NCBI GenBank assembly: GCA_903922325.1
Contig: CAIXTG010000054.1
Coordinates: 1 to 7,087, forward strand
From: an uncultured Actinomycetes bacterium
Lineage (GTDB): Bacteria > Actinomycetota > Actinomycetes > Nanopelagicales > Nanopelagicaceae
Direction: 5' to 3'
DNA length: 7,087 bases
Shown in pieces: positions 6,642 through 7,087 of this stretch. A program made the position numbers and the translations under genes. Every line of letters starts with the position of its first letter. Within the stretch, counting starts at the first letter, position 1. Under the pieces are notes generated by a model. The model saw nothing but the letters and a program-made list of their open reading frames with translations. It did not search any database and was not told the DNA's origin.

Positions 6642-6670
6642 AGCGTAAACCTCATAGCCATGTGGGTCAA
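6642..6670 (-). promoter_or_regulatory. Promoter of the luciferase-like oxidoreductase gene
   Basis: On the minus strand, TTGACC (6665-6670) matches the -35 consensus at five of six positions. TACGCT (6642-6647) fits the TAnnnT -10 core, with an exact 17-base spacer. Transcription should start near 6635, giving a leader of about 22 bases that includes the AGGAG ribosome-binding site. This rules against a start codon at 6670. Confidence 0.7.
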
Positions 6671-6677
6671 TTACCCA
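6663..6677. promoter_or_regulatory. Inverted repeat, possible operator between divergent promoters
   Basis: TGGGT (6663-6667) and ACCCA (6673-6677) are a perfect inverted repeat around CAATT. It covers the leftward -35 (6665-6670) and ends one base before the rightward -10 (6679-6684). A dimeric regulator bound here could control both divergent genes. Five-base arms are short, so chance is possible. Confidence 0.35.
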
Positions 6678-6678
6678 A

Positions 6679-6684
6679 TAAAAT
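6679..6684 (+). promoter_or_regulatory. -10 element of leaderless alcohol dehydrogenase promoter
   Basis: TAAAAT is one mismatch from TATAAT and is followed by exactly 7 bases before ATG 6692, the same geometry as at cofD. No good -35 is seen at the expected distance. AAGG at 6686-6689 is too close to the ATG to be an effective Shine-Dalgarno. Confidence 0.6.
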
Positions 6685-6691
6685 CAAGGCT

Positions 6692-7087
6692 ATGACTGTT
6701 ATCGCTGGTGGAACAATCCCAACGCTATTCAAATTGGGGCAGATCTGCATTACAGCTGCCGAAATTCCAACAGCGCAATCAGGTGAAGAGTTAGTAAAAA
6801 TCATTACTGCCGGAGTCTGCGGAACAGATCTACATCTCTATGAAGCTGACTGGGGATTCATGCCGGTTGTTCTTGGCCATGATGCTGTCGGTCAAATAGT
6901 TTCAACCGGTCAACGCGTTGCCATTGACCCAGCAATTAGTTGTCGTATTTGCGAACTTTGTTTAGCCGGGCGACCAAGTGCTTGCAGCGAATATAAATTC
7001 TTAGGGTTAACTGCGCCAGGAACTTTTGCTTCTTATCTAACTTTGCCAAAAGAAAATCTGCACGTATTACCAGATTCAGTCAGTGAC
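6692..7087 (+). CDS. Zinc-dependent medium-chain alcohol dehydrogenase, N-terminal part (cut by window edge)
   Basis: I translated 132 codons from ATG 6692 to the window edge; members usually run about 340-380 residues, so the NAD(P)-binding half lies outside. The part seen is the GroES-like catalytic domain. Cys43 in AGVCGTDLH is the first catalytic zinc ligand, and His63 in the LGHDAVG segment is the second. That segment is normally G-H-E, so Asp64 replaces the usual Glu. The structural zinc site is complete, with Cys84, Cys87, Cys90 and Cys98 in the canonical C-x2-C-x2-C-x7-C spacing. Such enzymes oxidise alcohols or polyols with NAD(P). The substrate cannot be told from this half. It is divergent from the luciferase-like gene and probably leaderless. 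Confidence 0.9.
   Translation, partial: MTVIAGGTIPTLFKLGQICITAAEIPTAQSGEELVKIITAGVCGTDLHLYEADWGFMPVVLGHDAVGQIVSTGQRVAIDPAISCRICELCLAGRPSACSEYKFLGLTAPGTFASYLTLPKENLHVLPDSVSD

Noticed and set aside
1..7087. Mobile elements, CRISPR arrays, phage defence genes, tRNA or rRNA
   Set aside because: I found no transposase or integrase motifs, no regularly spaced repeats and no tRNA-like cloverleaf; the genes look like ordinary chromosomal metabolism.

Overview
The window looks like chromosomal DNA from a low-GC actinobacterium. The base composition is AT-leaning by eye (not counted). There is a coenzyme F420 biosynthesis locus, and several genes have a -10 hexamer placed 6-7 bases before the start codon with no Shine-Dalgarno, the leaderless style common in Actinobacteria. 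Genome-streamlined freshwater lineages such as the Nanopelagicales (acI) would fit, but that placement is inference.

Left part (1-2907): two divergent F420 units meet at a 15-base gap. Leftward run cofC (2-phospholactate/PEP guanylyltransferase) and then npdG (F420:NADPH oxidoreductase, cut by the window edge). Rightward run cofD (the transferase forming F420-0 or dehydro-F420-0) and cofE (F420-0:glutamate ligase), which overlap by 4 bases. CofC activates the phospho-acid with GTP, CofD joins it to the deazaflavin Fo, CofE adds glutamates, and NpdG exchanges hydride between F420 and NADP. The Fo synthase (FbiC or CofG/CofH) is not in the window. Each start codon seems to be its own transcription start, with two overlapping -10 boxes on opposite strands inside the 15-base gap. 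CofE lacks the C-terminal flavin reductase domain of mycobacterial FbiB.

Middle (2908-5495): a class A FAD-dependent monooxygenase-like gene with its own likely promoter. Then comes a 152-base intergenic region rich in small hairpins, ending in a strong Shine-Dalgarno that could be masked by base pairing. It precedes a secreted protein that resembles the uncharacterised DUF1838 family.

Right part (5496-7087): a strong bidirectional terminator separates the secreted-protein gene from a convergent luciferase-like (F420-dependent type) oxidoreductase, a plausible consumer of the cofactor made on the left. It is divergent from a zinc-dependent medium-chain alcohol dehydrogenase cut by the right edge. 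The divergent promoter region holds a -35/-10 pair leftward, a leaderless -10 rightward, and a 15-base inverted repeat overlapping the leftward -35.

I see no mobile element, CRISPR array, tRNA or rRNA. I see no clearly novel multi-gene system. The best leads are the compact bidirectional leaderless promoter, the single-domain CofE, the DUF1838 leader and the palindrome at 6663-6677.
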